Source: Macrocybe gigantea (Eukaryota > Basidiomycota > Agaricomycetes > Agaricales > Callistosporiaceae). From it: a stretch of DNA of 64,000 bases. A model generated the notes under the pieces. That model did not search any database, was not told the DNA's origin, and worked only from the letters and a program-made list of their open reading frames with translations. The stretch spans positions 62,001 through 126,000 of the forward strand of contig SJRY01000302.1 of assembly GCA_011319805.1 (NCBI GenBank). The letters are read 5' to 3'. Below are positions 21,511 through 34,135 of this stretch, piece after piece (position 1 is the first letter of the stretch; each line of letters starts with the position of its first letter). The position numbers were made by a program, and so were the translations under genes.

Positions 21511-23034
21511 CTACGCAGCAGTGGCGGCTGCGGCAGGAGCATTACTGGCCGTATAATCCTGCAATGACTGTCAGGGACCGTCGAATAGGCGGCTGGAGGG
21601 CTAAGTACGAACCTCCATCTCAGCGTCAAGATCTGCTGCCGTCTTGGGAGGTCTTTCACCCCTCCTTCCCTTGGCTCGACCTCTCTTAGGGCGACCGGCC
21701 GTCCTGTTAACGACGTCAGTAGTGTTAAATTGTAGTGTTATCTCGGTACAGACCTAGGTACAGTGGCAACAGCGGCAACAGCCGGGGCAGGTGCGACGCG
21801 GGAAACCAACGATTGCGCAGTCGGGCGGGCGGGGTCTACGACAATTTCAATCCTCATGGGTCGTTCTGTATGACGATGTAGACATGGCAGTGGCAAAAGA
21901 GTAAAGCGGAGTTTGATCAGTCGGTGTTCACAGGTGCGATCAACAAGAAGTAAAATGTAGAAGCACGAAAGGCATTGGCGGAATGAGTCGCTTCGGGATC
22001 CAATGTTACCAAGGAATATTGCTTTGTCTCCAGAGTCGCTTTGCGCTTCGTGACAGTTGCGATGCCTGACGTAGACTTCATGGAGTCGACGCGTGCAAAC
22101 CAGTACCACTGGAAAGTGTTAGGCAGGAAGGCCATGCCTCCCAAATCATGCCCACTGACCCTGCTGCACTCGCGTCCTACCGATGACTTCCCGTACGTTA
22201 GCCGAGTCATGAGATAGTGCTGACTACCCTTCTTTCAGCAACCAATACCTCCATCCAACTGGCTGATCAGACCAGAGGATGAGGTGGCCCTGGGGACCAC
22301 GACGCGGGCAGGGGTAACTCGCCGGGCTGGATGGGCGCCAGATACCTAAGTCACGAACCAACCACTGAGGCAACAAAGGCGGAGACGACATGCACATCGG
22401 CATATCTCTGAAGAGACAGGGAGCCGCATATTCCCTGGTTAACAACGGGTCTTCGGGCTGCTCTTCCATGGCAACCGCAGAATATAACGGGACGAAAGGC
22501 AAAGAGGCGATACTAACTTCCATCGATGAGCCGGTTGTTGTATTGTTGGTAAGCCTTGCTGCCGTCGCCCTTGCGTTGGAAGTGGACGGCAGCTACACCC
22601 TTGGATCGGCCAGTGCTGTCGTAGTGCAACGTGACATCGCGCAGGGGGCCAACGGTGGATGCAAATAACTCCTGCAGTACAAAGAAATTGAGACGCAAAC
22701 TTTTGACGTGATGAATATTATCAACCTTAATTTGCATCTCGTTGACATCCTGAGGCAGGTTTGAAACAATAATTTTGTCCGCTGGTGCTTGGGAAGCAGG
22801 AGCGGCTGCGGCGGGAGTGACTGTCGCTGAAGCGACGCGTGCGCGTGCTGCGGGGCTCACAGCAGGCTTGCTACCGAGGATTTGCGCACGGGCACCGCCA
22901 CGACGAACGGTGCGGCGACGGGGCTTGTTGGAGGCAATAATCTACAGAATGGAAAATTTGCGTGTTAGTGGCGTCCAACGTCCTTGACGAAACAACGCGA
23001 AAAGGTGACTAACATCGTCAAGAGACTTGTCCAT
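21511..23034 (-). CDS. YRA1: ALY/REF mRNA export adaptor (Yra1-like)
   Basis: This nuclear adaptor of the TREX complex links spliced mRNA and the helicase UAP56/Sub2 to the Mex67 export receptor. Exon 1 encodes MDKSLDD, spliced to IIASNKPRRRTVRRGGARA, which together form the family's N-terminal UAP56-binding motif. An Ala-rich linker is followed by an RRM (KIIVSNLPQDVNEMQIK, ELFASTVGPLRDVTLHYDST, GVAAVHFQRKGDGSKAYQQY, then GKRPMRIEIVVDP). The C-terminal part has a GRPKRGRGRRGERPPK Arg/Gly segment and DLDAEMEDYTA, the C-terminal helix that also contacts UAP56. The intron at 22517-21866 is 652 nt, about ten times the local norm. Divergent from RPC31, sharing 225 bp. Confidence 0.92.
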
Positions 23035-23259
23035 TGATAAAATTGTGCGACTTCGAGAGTTTTGTCAAGGTGCAAGAGCGAAAAGGGCAGACAAGGGGAC
23101 GCAGATGGTGGGTGAAGGTCAAAGAGAGTTGTTGAAAGGCGTTGCACAGCTTCTGTGGATATATGCAATTGTATCGGAGATCCAATTTCACCAAGTCCGA
23201 CATGCACACATGCTGATTCCACAACTGCTCGTCGTGCACGTCTGGGCCGTTCTTCACTC
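23035..23259. promoter_or_regulatory. bidirectional promoter of ALY/REF and RPC31
   Basis: 225 bp separate the two start codons, so both core promoters must lie here or in the leaders. I see no clear TATA box, as expected for housekeeping genes. Confidence 0.5.
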
Positions 23260-24107
23260 ATGTCTCGTGGTGGTCGTGGTGCTCGCGGTGGCAGAGGCGG
23301 CTTTGGGGGTAGTTCCAACATGCCGCCCATGGGTCTGACCTTTGCAGACATACAAAACTTGTCCCGAGAAGCGACTGCTCTATATCCTGTGTGTTGATGA
23401 ATATATACCCTTTCATCCGACGATTTGTTCACCAGCAAGTAGCCTAGACGAGTGCCAGTCCTTACAGAATACTCGAGCGATGAAAAGCGCGTAGCTGAGC
23501 TTCAAATTGGCTTTGCTGACCGCCTCAGGAAATCGGAGTACTACGTTGTGGAACGGGTGAAATCAACCGGCGAGTGCGATCCTTGGCATGGCATTCATAT
23601 TCCACTTTTCTCATCAATTTCCCCAGAGCTACCCGATATTCAGACAAATACCGCCCATCTGCTTTTGAGCGACCGAAACTAAAACGCTCAGATCTCAATC
23701 CTGAGTTTTTTCCGCCCGAATTATTCGAAGGCTATTTCAACCTGCGCAAAAAATCCAAAAGAGAGCAGAGAAAGGCATCGAAGTTGTTCCTAAATCTTGA
23801 TGAACTTGGGGATGAAGAGGAAGAGGTATTTCCGGATATTTCATCCCTTATCTCAATATGTTGACGATTACGCAGGATAAATCGCCAGAAGAACGTTCTG
23901 AAAATGGATCCGAGGAGGCTCAACCAGATTATGATGAAGAGGACGACAACGACAACGACTATGCGGAGAACTACTTTGATAATGGCGAAGGAGACGATCT
24001 TGATGATCTAGGCGGCGGCGGCGGCGGAGATGAGGGAGGAGGTAAGTCTGTCCCTTCCGTCACAAACTCTGTGAATTGACAGAATGAAAGGTGCAGACTA
24101 TGATTGA
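23260..24107 (+). CDS. RPC31: RNA polymerase III subunit Rpc31/RPC7
   Basis: This subunit belongs to the Pol III-specific RPC82/34/31 heterotrimer, which works in initiation on tRNA and 5S genes. The N-terminus MSRGGRGARGGRGGFGGSS is the typical Arg/Gly start. It is followed by LTFADIQNLSREATALYP, then VAELQIGFADRLRKSEYYV, RYSDKYRPS and LNPEFFPPELFEGYF. The C-terminus is very acidic (DEEDDNDNDYAENYFDNGE, then a Gly run). After the last intron (GTAAGT... to 24096) it ends with the family's DYD. Introns lie near 23390-23447, 23560-23625 and 23827-23875. Length (about 210 aa) fits. Confidence 0.88.
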
Positions 24108-24477
24108 TATATATTCTATTTAAGCAATCCAATGTACATCACGGGCATTAATGGACTTCGGCATACATGACTCTATTCCCGCTTTTCAGAATTCAGACGA
24201 TAGAGAAGTCCGTTTGATAGAGCACAGGGTAGGAACCCTGCGACTCCACCATAATAGGTCTAAGAGTTTTGTTGCTTACAACCTACACAGTAGACTGTTT
24301 CCCTTAACTTGCATTGGCTGGTATTTATGATACAGCATGGAATAATCGTCCAAAAGCGCGTGCAGAAACTGCAAAAACCGAAAGAAAAATGCCACAAAAT
24401 CCGGTAAGGAGAAATAAAACTGTAAGGTGTCGGTGGGGTAAGAACTGCTGTCGAGAATAAATTACTATGTACCCAGG

Positions 24478-26280
24478 TCACGTTCCTTGCCTATTCTCTC
24501 TCGACGAAGGCGTATTTAATATTAAATTAGGGGAGCTGGCCATCGCATTCGTCGATGTTAAGGATGCGAGACGTCTTGTGCCTTTCGGTGCACCAGGAGA
24601 CAAGGACATTGGGGTGCTAGGCAGGGACGTGTTGTTTTTCGACGACGGAGAATTTGCTGTAGAGGGCGGCTCTCCTGACGCGGCCTCTGTCAACAAAAAT
24701 TCCACCCAAAGGCGCGAGAAAGACTAAAATTGGGTAAGGAATGAACATCAACAACAAGATGATCACCATGCTGGGTAACCCACTTCGGTTTCATCTGTCT
24801 TGTCTAATTCCAATGACTTGGCTGGTGATGCGCTCGAGGAGCGGCTCCAGAACGACGAAGATGGCGGGACATCCGGATGCGCACGCTGCAAACCCGCCTT
24901 TTCACGTTCCTGATCGTTCCAGGAGAGGATGTTAGCAAGCAGCGATAACATTTCAAACCGTTTGGGGTCTGCGCGAGGTGTGGCCAGGAACGACAGGACA
25001 ACATTCGTGACCAGGCGTCTGTCCACGTTAGTTTCTGAAGAGGAGCGCTTAAGGCGACGCAATGCCTCCACTAGGTGTTCATTCAATATCACGGCTAGGG
25101 GACGGTTAGCGACCAGTCCAAGCACAAGCGAGATGTGTTAAGACCTTCATGCCGCAATTTGTTGACAAGTAGGGTTTTCTCTTTGACCTCCTTTTCTAGG
25201 TCCTGCGCACGAGAAGTGTTTGCTCGCGACTCCTCCAATTGAAGCTTGAAACTCCGAAATGAGCTCTCTCGCCAGCACAACATGCAGAGTGGTCTCACCT
25301 CGGCTGTCAGGGCTCGATGCTTGAACTCTGCGAGAGATTGTGTGGCTTGGTTAAGCTGCGACTCATAATCCTTAACGGCCTGCCGTAGTTCATGGTCTCG
25401 CGCTGGTAAGACGCGTCAACTTGCTATCTTAATCAGGTAGTTGCAGAACTACATACCGGCTTGGAAGTCCTGAAGCACTGATTGGAGATTGTTGGACTTT
25501 TCTCTTTCAGATTCCAGTTCCGCCATCTCCCGTTCCCTCACCTCCCGCTTCAGTTCCAGGTCTCGCTTGTATGTCTCGACAGTCATTTTCAGATCATCAG
25601 TCAGGATTTTTTCTTGAAGGGCAGCTCTCTCCCATTCATCGCGCTCTATTTTACACCGCTCCAGCTCGGTCTGCGCTTCTCGTAGCTCCCGTTCGCGAAG
25701 GAGACTTTCTTGAGCACTTTCTTGAAGGGCTCGGCTCCGTAGGGCATCCATTTCCTTCAAAACGCGCTCAGTTTCTTCGTGAGATGCTATGAGTTCATCC
25801 TTGAGAGTTTCAATTGTAGCTGCTAAGTCCTCATTTTGGGCAGTCAGTTGTTGCACCAGTTGTTCACGTCGGTCCAACTCTTCCTACGCACGTGCATTTT
25901 CAATGAACATTTCGTAGACTCAGGAGACAGAGCAGACATACAGCATCTTGTTGCAATTTATTTCCCAGCGTCGTCCTCATCGCCGTCAACTTGGATAACA
26001 AATTGCGGTACTGAGTCGCCAATGCATCTTTTTCCGCCCTCGTCCGTTCGAGTTCCTTTTGCAAACGAGTGATCGGGTCAAGATCCGCATCGCTGTTCTC
26101 CTGAACTTCATGATCCAAGGCCTGCACGTCTCCGTTCGTCGCCCCGTTCTCCTGCCGCGCTGGCGAAGAAGCGCTCCTGTCGCTGTCGATGGACATACGC
26201 TGCATCGTTTGAACTACACTGGATGGCCTCGAGAAAGAGCCAGATGATCTGTGAGAGCCTGTGGGGCTCTTGGTAGACAT
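24478..26280 (-). CDS. RUD3: Rud3/GMAP210-like golgin with GRAB domain
   Basis: This golgin is a long coiled-coil tether of cis-Golgi membranes. It starts MSTKSPTGSHRSSGSFSRPS. Coiled coil runs from about 26080 to 25150 (ITRLQKELERTRAEKDALAT, ... LVQQLTAQNEDLAATIETLK, ... EKEVKEKTLLVNKLRHE). Then comes the GRIP-related Arf-binding (GRAB) domain: LNEHLVEALRRLKRSSSETN, VTNVVLSFLATPRADPKRFE, MLSLLANILSWNDQEREKAG. The GRAB domain binds Arf1-GTP. The C-terminal tail is Ser/Pro-rich and ends RENRQGT. The domain order matches the Rud3 family. About five short introns. Divergent from the F-box gene with 280 bp between starts. Confidence 0.85.
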
Positions 26281-26560
26281 TCAGGTCAGGATCTGGAGGT
26301 GGTTCACTGGCAGTGATTCGGGGTGGACATGTAGGGGAGTAGGCACGTGCTTGGGATAATTCAAGTTGGCCTGTTTGCACTGGAGGGGTTGCACTCGGGA
26401 CTACCACCAACTAGGTCCTTCGTCATCTCCCCGTCCAGAAGATCGTCGGCGGACGGGTATTCAGTTGATATCTATATCTTTTACCTTCTTTTCACCCGCT
26501 TTCTTCGACCGCATCGTCTTTCGCACTCGGACGCCCTTTCCCTCGCCAATCTGTACGACC

Positions 26561-28958
26561 ATGCCTGTCCCATATACCTCTCTGAGCCCTCGGTCTTTCT
26601 CAAACCTCCCGGTCGAATTGATATGTCATATATTGACCCTGCTCGATATATATGATCTCATTCAGTGCAGTCGGGTGAGCAGAGCTCGTGTGATAGGTCG
26701 AGCAACGTCTGAATGCTCCACAGCTATCAAAGCAGATACGGAAGGTCGTGCTAGATTCTTCCCAGTTACAGTATGCCATCGAACTTGGAAAGCATCGGAT
26801 GACTTCTCTTGCAACATCCCCTTCCCGGGCGCCTTCGTACATTTCACGTTTAAAATTGCTGCGCGATCGGGAAGCAGCCTGGAGGTCGCTCACTTGGAGC
26901 GGGCAATATCATTTGCAGCTGCCGTCTACAGGCTCTGTTTACGAATTTATTGGGGATTTTATGCCATCGGCAATGAGGATGACCGTCGCATTACATCGTC
27001 CATCTCCATATTGGAGCTGCCTTCTGCCTCTTCCGGGTGTCTTGACAATGACCTTTCGGACCTGAATATCTGGACCACTCGATGCCCGATGTCAGCATAA
27101 TTGACTTTACTATGGATCCTTCGCAGGACTTGCTCGTTTTAGTCGCACTGTCGAGTCGGTAAGATGCCGTCGTTCAAGCATGGGACGACATTGACGTCTA
27201 TCCAGGCCAGGTTACGTTTACGAGCTCCACTTACGCTCAATGTCGACCAATGAGCCACATGCTGATGCACCTGTGGCCATCCTACCCTGCCTTTCGATGT
27301 TGCCACATTCTCACCAAAGTACAGAACATGTTACGGCCGTACGAGTACAGGTTTGCGATAACCTTGTCGCCCTCTTGATCAAAGACGTCCATGGCAGCAT
27401 TGGCGCTCATCTAGAAATTTGGGATTGGCAAAATAATCCACATATATCCGTAAGTGCCCCTGCATGTACCTGCTGAGTTCACGCTAACATCAGCATCCTT
27501 GGTCAAGTGCAAGATGGCACGAATATCGGGAATCGACGATTTCACATTCCTGACGTCCGACGCTTTCCTGTTGGTACTTCCGACTGGTAACTTTGAAGTA
27601 TACAAGTTTCAAAATCCTCTTGTCTCCGGCACTTCGCCAATACGTCAGGCCATTTATGACTTCCCGCCTCTTTCCAAGGGATACATGTACTGGTACATTA
27701 CAATGAGCAGTAACCCAACACCAGGATTTGTTCCGCACCCAAAGTCTCGGGGGTTGGAAATGCGATGCGGAACAAACAGGTCTACTACCCAAATCCAGAA
27801 GAAAGGATACATGCTTGTTGCATGTACATCATCAACTCGACTTCGGAAGACCACGACCATCGAGTCGACTGTTTCGTTTTCTTCGTCAGTATCAAAACAT
27901 TGCTCCGTCCGCCAGAAGAATGGCTACAGCAAAAATATCCTCGTCGTAGAGTGGTCAACACGTCGACCAGACTGGCATCGTCGCCGTCAAGTTCATCGAG
28001 CGCGAACACAAAAAGCGAAGAGACACGAGATCGATCTCATTCCATATCAGTGTCACCACCCAGCCCATCCGCCTCCCCTCATCCGTCCCAAGTTGTTCTG
28101 GAGCACGAATACTTATACGTACCAAGTAATGGCACTACCAATCACCTATCTTTCCCCACAATGCTGCCACCCCTTCCCCTCCACGCCTCTTTTCCAATCC
28201 ACAACTTCTTTTTGCCTTCGTATGAAACGACAACGTCGCCTCATTCGTTGATGAGCATACCCTGGTCATCATGGGGTCCACAAAATACTCGCTGGTTCCG
28301 AGAATGTCTAAGCACAGACTGGCAGCACTCGTCTTACGGGCTGAAGACCATAGAATATATTCAAGTCGGGAATGTAAAAAACGGGAGTCTTACCCTCGCC
28401 GCTCAGTCGGATGGTCTGAACAGCAATGAACAGGATTCAGAGTCGACATTCCTAGTTGAAAAAGCCGTCTCGATTCCCGATAAACTGATACCGGACGATG
28501 CGTCGTCAACACTTGTCGTCGGGGATTCTGATCCATCCGACGCCTCGACGAGCAATGGGGCGACGAGCAAACGGAATCAGGCTTCATCTGCACCGCGACA
28601 CCATCTGCGTCTCAGAGATTTCAATCCCTATGCTGTTTCCAGCTGCCAGAGCGAACAGAAAGCAATCAACGGTAAGGGCAAAGGCAAAATGAACTGGCGC
28701 GCCCCACATGTCATCACCGAGCCCTCTATCACCAATGTCAGAGGGGTGTTCAAGGACGACATCAAGAGTTGCTTGCCTTATGTTGAAGTGATCAGCAAAG
28801 ATGCGTTCGAGGTGACGGATGTCATGATGGACGATTCTAGGCTGCTTTTATTGAAGGTAGTATTTGCTTTGCCCTTCTCTCAGGCCCGCGGTTGATGTGA
28901 TTGCTTGCAGAGAGGCAACAATGGGAAGTTGAGGCGCGTCGACGTTCTTACTCTATGA
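26561..28958 (+). CDS. F-box protein with variable beta-rich C-terminal half
   Basis: The start MPVPYTSLSPRSFSNLPVEL leads into an F-box (LPVELICHILTLLDIYDLIQ), the site that docks on Skp1 of an SCF ubiquitin ligase. Exons then give SRAPSYISRLKLLRDREAAW, VCDNLVALLIKDVHGSIGAH-LEIWDW, and ISGIDDFTFLTSDAFLLVLP-TGNFEVYKF, which resemble propeller-like strands. After a long Ser-rich part, a last domain contains RLRDFNPYAVSSC and SCLPYVEVISKDAFEVTDVM, ending GKLRRVDVLTL. This is the layout of an expanded Agaricomycete F-box family; substrates are unknown. The large coding part around 27765-28895 is one open frame and is firm. The 26670-27480 exons are approximate. Confidence 0.75.
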
Positions 28959-29384
28959 AATGAAAGCGTGGAAAGTAAATCGACTATCATTAAATTTATC
29001 TTGTACACAGACTTTTAGAGCTTGAAACCTGAAGTACAGTATCTCCACGAAATATGCACGACTTTCGGCATTCGCCTTGTTGTAAACGGTCCATTGTTTC
29101 CACGGATTCCGGAAGGCAGGAAAGCTCGGTCCGAAATGGCACATTCACAAGGCCGTAAGTTGCCATAATGGAGGCGATTCTGTTCATCGCTTTGCTATGT
29201 TAGTCGCACTTGGACACAAGATTCGAGCCCCCAGATGCATCTCTGCATATTGAACCCCACTTCGCAGCGCGATCGACCAACGTTTCGGTGGAGAAACATG
29301 AGAGACTTCTCGAGGGATAAAATAACCCACGAACATTGCGGAAGAAGCATTGCAGAACACATTATTCCGAGTGCCCTGCCACTC
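28959..29384. other. convergent intergenic region (F-box and DUS1 3' ends)
   Basis: No supported gene. Short minus-strand open frames at 28953-29187 have no domain. Confidence 0.4.
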
Positions 29385-30695
29385 TCATCCAACCAATGTT
29401 CGGTCGAAATTATCTTCGTCCGCTTCAGCTTCGTCCACGTCGACTTCCTCTTCTTCATGCGCGTCGTGATCGGTTCTTCTAGCAGGCCTCTCGCGCCATT
29501 TTTCGACTTTCCATCTCAGAAGTCTCTCAATGTCCCCGGTTGTTCTGGTCGCCCAAGTACGGCTCGGAATTTCGGGAACCATGGCCGCCGACCGCTAAAG
29601 TAGGTTCATATGTGAATTCCCAGGCGGAGCGATGTAAGAAGGTAATGTGACTTACCACTGGAAATCTATAAAGTGCCGTACATGTGTCTGAATGATTGGA
29701 ATCGAGACGGTACCCGGATACTCTTCACATAGATGCAGATACTCCAACGAAATGTATACAGGATCCGGTGTGATATTCTCAAAGAGGCTGTCAACCAATG
29801 AATTGCTCATTCGCGTCCGCATGTCATAATTTCAAACTGACCATGGATTGCCCAAAGCGTTTCCCCACCATGACGCCGTCCGCCTTTGTATACGTGAGAT
29901 TTTCTTGTATATCAGACCACCCCCGGACATTGCCATTGCTAATGATCGGTATGGACATGTTTTCCTTGAGCCTCTTCACTTCGCTTAGATCCGCTGCACC
30001 TCGGCGTCGGCGGCGCGTTGAAACTGTGCGGCGCGTGCAGGGTGATCCATGATGCCCCAGACGTCTCCAATGTCCGCGCAAAATCGAGAGTCTTAGGGGA
30101 AGATTGACAAAGGCGTAATTTTGCTGAGACAGGGACAGTGAAGGAACGCGACATTCCGGAGACTAGAACAACTGAGGCATAAGGACAGCCGATTCAGACT
30201 CTTGAGCTTGAGTAGGGTGTACCGATGTCTCGGACAAGTGGCCAATCCTTTTGACCCAGCAGATATGCTCCATAGTGTCCATCCCTAGCTGCATCCAATG
30301 GACATCCAAGGTTTAAATCTATTTGCTTTCCCAGAACCTTCACTCCAAATGAACACAACAGCATATCTGGGCGTACCTATTCCCTGACAGTAACTTTCTA
30401 GCTTTCGACCTGCCCGGACGATCACCTCAACATTATCACCACAGAGCTGCACTACTACGGGCTGATCTGACATCCCGGCGTTGATCTGAAGATCGCGTAA
30501 ATAGTGTTCGAGATAGTCCTGTTCGTTTAGAAGTTTGTCTGGTGCAAGCATTTGGGTGTACGCCAATGTCGCGCCGTGACATTGCACAAGACATCGAAAT
30601 GGGAGATCAGACTGATTGACCATCGGTGCTGCTATAAACGACAATTTTCTGGTTATCACAGCGGGCGATTTGGGTTGCTCCATTGTGGTCGACAT
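29385..30695 (-). CDS. DUS1: tRNA-dihydrouridine synthase, Dus1 type
   Basis: This flavoenzyme reduces uridine in the tRNA D-loop (U16/U17 for Dus1). The start MSTTMEQPKSPAVITRK is followed by FIAAPMVNQSDLPFRCLV, then VVVQLCGDNVEVIVRAGRKL and DLNLGCPLDAARDGHYGAYL. The Cys in GCP is the catalytic acid of the family. The Lys in VPVSAKLRLC, GASWITLHAR, IPIISNGNVRGWSDI and ADGVMVGKRFGQ form the TIM barrel and FMN site. The C-terminus (IERLLRWKVEKWRERPARR, then an acidic stretch, DNFDRTLVG) is fungal-specific. GHYG after the GCP motif is typical of Dus1 rather than Dus2-4. Several introns. Divergent from the S41 peptidase gene. Confidence 0.87.
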
Positions 30696-31095
30696 TTGGA
30701 AGGAGCAGACACCATCGCCACCCATAGTTGCCAAGCCAAGGTTGAACAAAGTTTCTCACGCTTTCATTTACTTACAACCTCAACACTGCCAGTACACTTG
30801 GATCCATAATCCTTTGACATCTGCGATGGCAATCACAGAGTATTGCGTGGTCCATCTGCGTGTTGAGGACAGCATCTACACATTTCGATGGGGTGCGTTC
30901 GACATCCTGATGGTCGGCAGGCGCACGCGAACTTTTCCCAAACGAGGTGCTTCTTTCGCCCAATTTAATGCCGAACCGACCAGTGACAAGATGGTTGTTG
31001 CACATGGCGCCGAGTTATAAAAGGGTTGATGCTGGAGACGTGGCCTACGACTTGGTGAATTGTGCCCTTCGTGCCTAAACTCAGGATCTTCGACG

Positions 31096-34000
31096 ATGCA
31101 CTGCTACGGGCTCATTACTTTGTTGAGTTTCGCCAGCGCTGGAGTAGTCTCTGCCCGCAGCACAGTCCTAGAGGATCACGCTCCTGATCCATGTGCCGTA
31201 TCGCCGGAAAAAAATGGGTGGCGCCAAAGGATGTCAGAGCCTGCTATTCTTCGATCAAGGTAGACCAGACCTGAAAACGAATGTATGACATCCGCTTTCT
31301 GCAATACAGGACACACTTAGGAGTCACGAACATCTTCTAGATTATCGATGTGATCAACAAGACTCTGGCCTTCCATACTTCAGTCAACTATCAGATCAAG
31401 GCCCCGGCACCTTTTGCGAATGATGTGCATGTAAATCTATTGGCTGATTTAATCAGGATCGGAAACAGAGCTACAAGTCGGATTATGACCTTCACATCGA
31501 TCTGTCGCGAACTCTGAAGCGCTTGAACGATGGTCATTGCGTGTGGATCAATCGCTGCTACGTGAGCTGATTCGCTTCGCACACCGTTCCCCTTTCGCTG
31601 AACGTGTGTGCAGGATTGTAAGCTATCTGATTGACGCTCTTGCTGCGCTGTTCACATGAGCTGCAGCACTTTTGTCAACTATCTTCCCATTCTTTGGTTC
31701 TTCTGACAGAAAAAGACGGTAGTCAGAACATCCATATTGCTCCGGAAGCCTTTGCGGTCGCATCTGCCGAATTTCCGGACCAGGTTGACGTGTGGCAAAA
31801 TGCTTTGACTGGTCCTTTAACGGGTAAACTAGAAACTGTATGCGTACCAATCTCTTTCAGCAGCGCTGAGACCCAGGTACTCACACCTTAACAGCTTTCT
31901 GGAGCCAAAGTTCTTTTGATTAATGACAGGCCTCCGTTCGACGCTGTCAATGCTAATGCTCAGATAACTGGGAGCTTCCAATCCTTTGGCACACGCCAAA
32001 ATACGTAGGTCCAACTAAATTCATCCAAAATCGCAATGCATGACATTCTTTTCAGGTTCTTCTCGAGTTATCAGGCTACTGCAGCTGGATGGACCTACAT
32101 TATGGGAAATTTTGCCCAGCAGTCTCTACCTTTGAATGATTCTGTGACATTACTCATCCAGCGCGTGAACCATACGACTCCCGAAATTGTCAATGTAAGC
32201 TCTATTGTTTCAACTCTAGTCTCCGGCTGATGGATGGAGTAGCTGCCATATCGGTCTCGTATTGGGACGACGGCGACAGCATTTACGAACACTGATTCCT
32301 TCCTTGCAAACAACTGCAAAGCTGTTCCGGGCACAAACGGCATAGACGTATACGCCCCTTCGGTGGCGCGCGTGAGCCCCGCAGAAAAGCCTGTGGCAAA
32401 GTTCCAGCAGCAGCCTGCCATCTCGGCCGCAGATGCGATCAAGCACAAAGTCAACGTCCTGCTCGATACGTCGCCGCCGTCCGACGTAGTACTCCCACCG
32501 ACTCTGCAGCCCGGCTTGACCCCCATTAACGGCAGCCGCAACGCTGCTCAATTCTATATACTGAAGGATGGAAAGACGGGAGTTCTGGCACTCGGCAGCT
32601 TCTCAGACAACGATTATTTCGCTTTTTTTGAACAGCTTACTCCAAGGCTTGTTGTCTATCAAATCCCGAGGGGCTACACAGTTGATCGTTGATGTGGTAT
32701 GTGGAACGAGGCACTGGTGACGCAAATCGGTCGCTCACCTGATTTTTAGTCCAACAATGGTGGTGGATTCATATGCGCTGCTCATGTGAGAACTGATCAT
32801 ATCAACCGTTTGGTCTGACACCCGACTCATGGAATACACGTGTCTTAGTGGCTCCACCGCATTGTAGGTCATTCGACTTGTGTTGTCTTCAGTTGGGTGA
32901 TCATCCTCCTTCCAGATCATAGGACCCAAGTCCACTACAGTCCTCAGGCCGGCTTGGATACAACCGCTCGGGATGGACCTCTTGCTCAGCAGATTGTCAA
33001 GCAAATCATCACCACAAAAGCAGACCCTGATCTCCAACTCTTGTACAATCCCTTGCAGTGGAACAATGCGCAGGGTCAACAATTTGCGGCGGACGAAGAT
33101 TGGCTACAACCTCCTGTCGAGAAGATCATCAATGGACGACATGATGCTTTCAGCCAACGGTACGTCGACGGCCAGGGGTTCTAAAACATTCATGTTGGAC
33201 TTACATACTACTTTAGCTTGGGACAGGAATGTCAACCCGCAGGATTTCCGAACGATGGTCCCGGTGAAGCTTTGTTTGACCCGAAGAAGATCGTCATCGT
33301 GTCAAACGGCAGGTGTGCCTTTCTGGCCCTTGTATTTACTACCGAAATGACCATCTGCAATGTCGATAGGTGTGCCAGCTCATGTTCCCTGTTCAGCGTG
33401 GGTGTAACCTCGGGGTATTCGTTCCTGCGGATATTGAGATTTATTTGTAGATAACTATGGCGAAAGAAGAAGGCGTGAGAACCGTTGTTCTCGGAGGAAA
33501 GAAGGATGTCAAACAACAATATTGTGGCACCGTTGGCGGGCAGTCGACTGACTTCTCCACCATTGACACTGAAATCAAGGTATAATGGGTTTTGTGCTCT
33601 ATCGGCAATGACCTGATTGGTTTCTCAAACTAGACCACCCACCTGAAGAACAGCACGCTGGCCCCCCTGACCTGTGTGTACTCTCCTCATTTTTATTCAT
33701 TTGCATTTCCATCGAATCATTATTTGCCTTTCTGTCTTCCGGCTAAGTCTGGACACAAATTCCCTGTACCACTGGTCTGTGGCATGAACGAACATGGATA
33801 CTTATCTGCATCTTCAGATTGGTGAATGGTGTTCAAGGCATCACTTGGAGATTAGCTTTTGGAATTGACAACACGACGGAACCTGAAGGCAAGTCTTTCC
33901 CGCCTAATTGCCCTTTTCTCATCCTTCCGAATCCGCGTCGTATTTAATTCTAATCATGATCCTGACATGCTTTCGTAACCAGAATGGCAAAATCATCCAG

Positions 34001-34135
34001 CAGGCCTCAATCTCCCTCTGACGGTACAACTGTAAGTATTCCGTAGGTCTCCAGCACTGGCACGTAGCTCACCTTAGCAGCGTCAACAATCCCGTTGCGG
34101 TGTGGGAAGACTTGGTCCGCCGCTTGCTGTCATAA
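31096..34135 (+). CDS. secreted CPAF-like S41 family peptidase
   Basis: MHCYGLITLLSFASAGVVSA is a signal peptide. After an apparent frame break at an A7 run (31208-31214; one extra A gives PEKKWVAPKDVRACYSSIK), about 12 exons encode YDLHIDLSRTLKRLNDGHCV, GSQNIHIAPEAFAVASAEFP, a PDZ-like middle, and the S41 core. The core has LGSFSDNDYFAFF, LIVDVSNNGGGFICAAH and IVIVSNGRCASSCSLFS, whose Ser after CA is the likely nucleophile in CPAF-type S41 enzymes. It ends VNNPVAVWEDLVRRLLS. The family is frequent in mushroom secretomes; substrates are unknown. The exon around 32780-33184 is uncertain. A Met at 31191 could give an in-frame start but without a signal peptide. Confidence 0.75.

Noticed and set aside
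24190..24290. tRNA-like stretch (TAGAGCACAGGGTAGGAACCCTGCGACTCC) after RPC31
   Set aside because: A short hairpin is visible, but there is no A box and B box pair, no anticodon arm and no acceptor stem.
29190..29240. GATTCGAGCCC resembling a Pol III B box
   Set aside because: There is no A box at the right distance and no cloverleaf can be folded.
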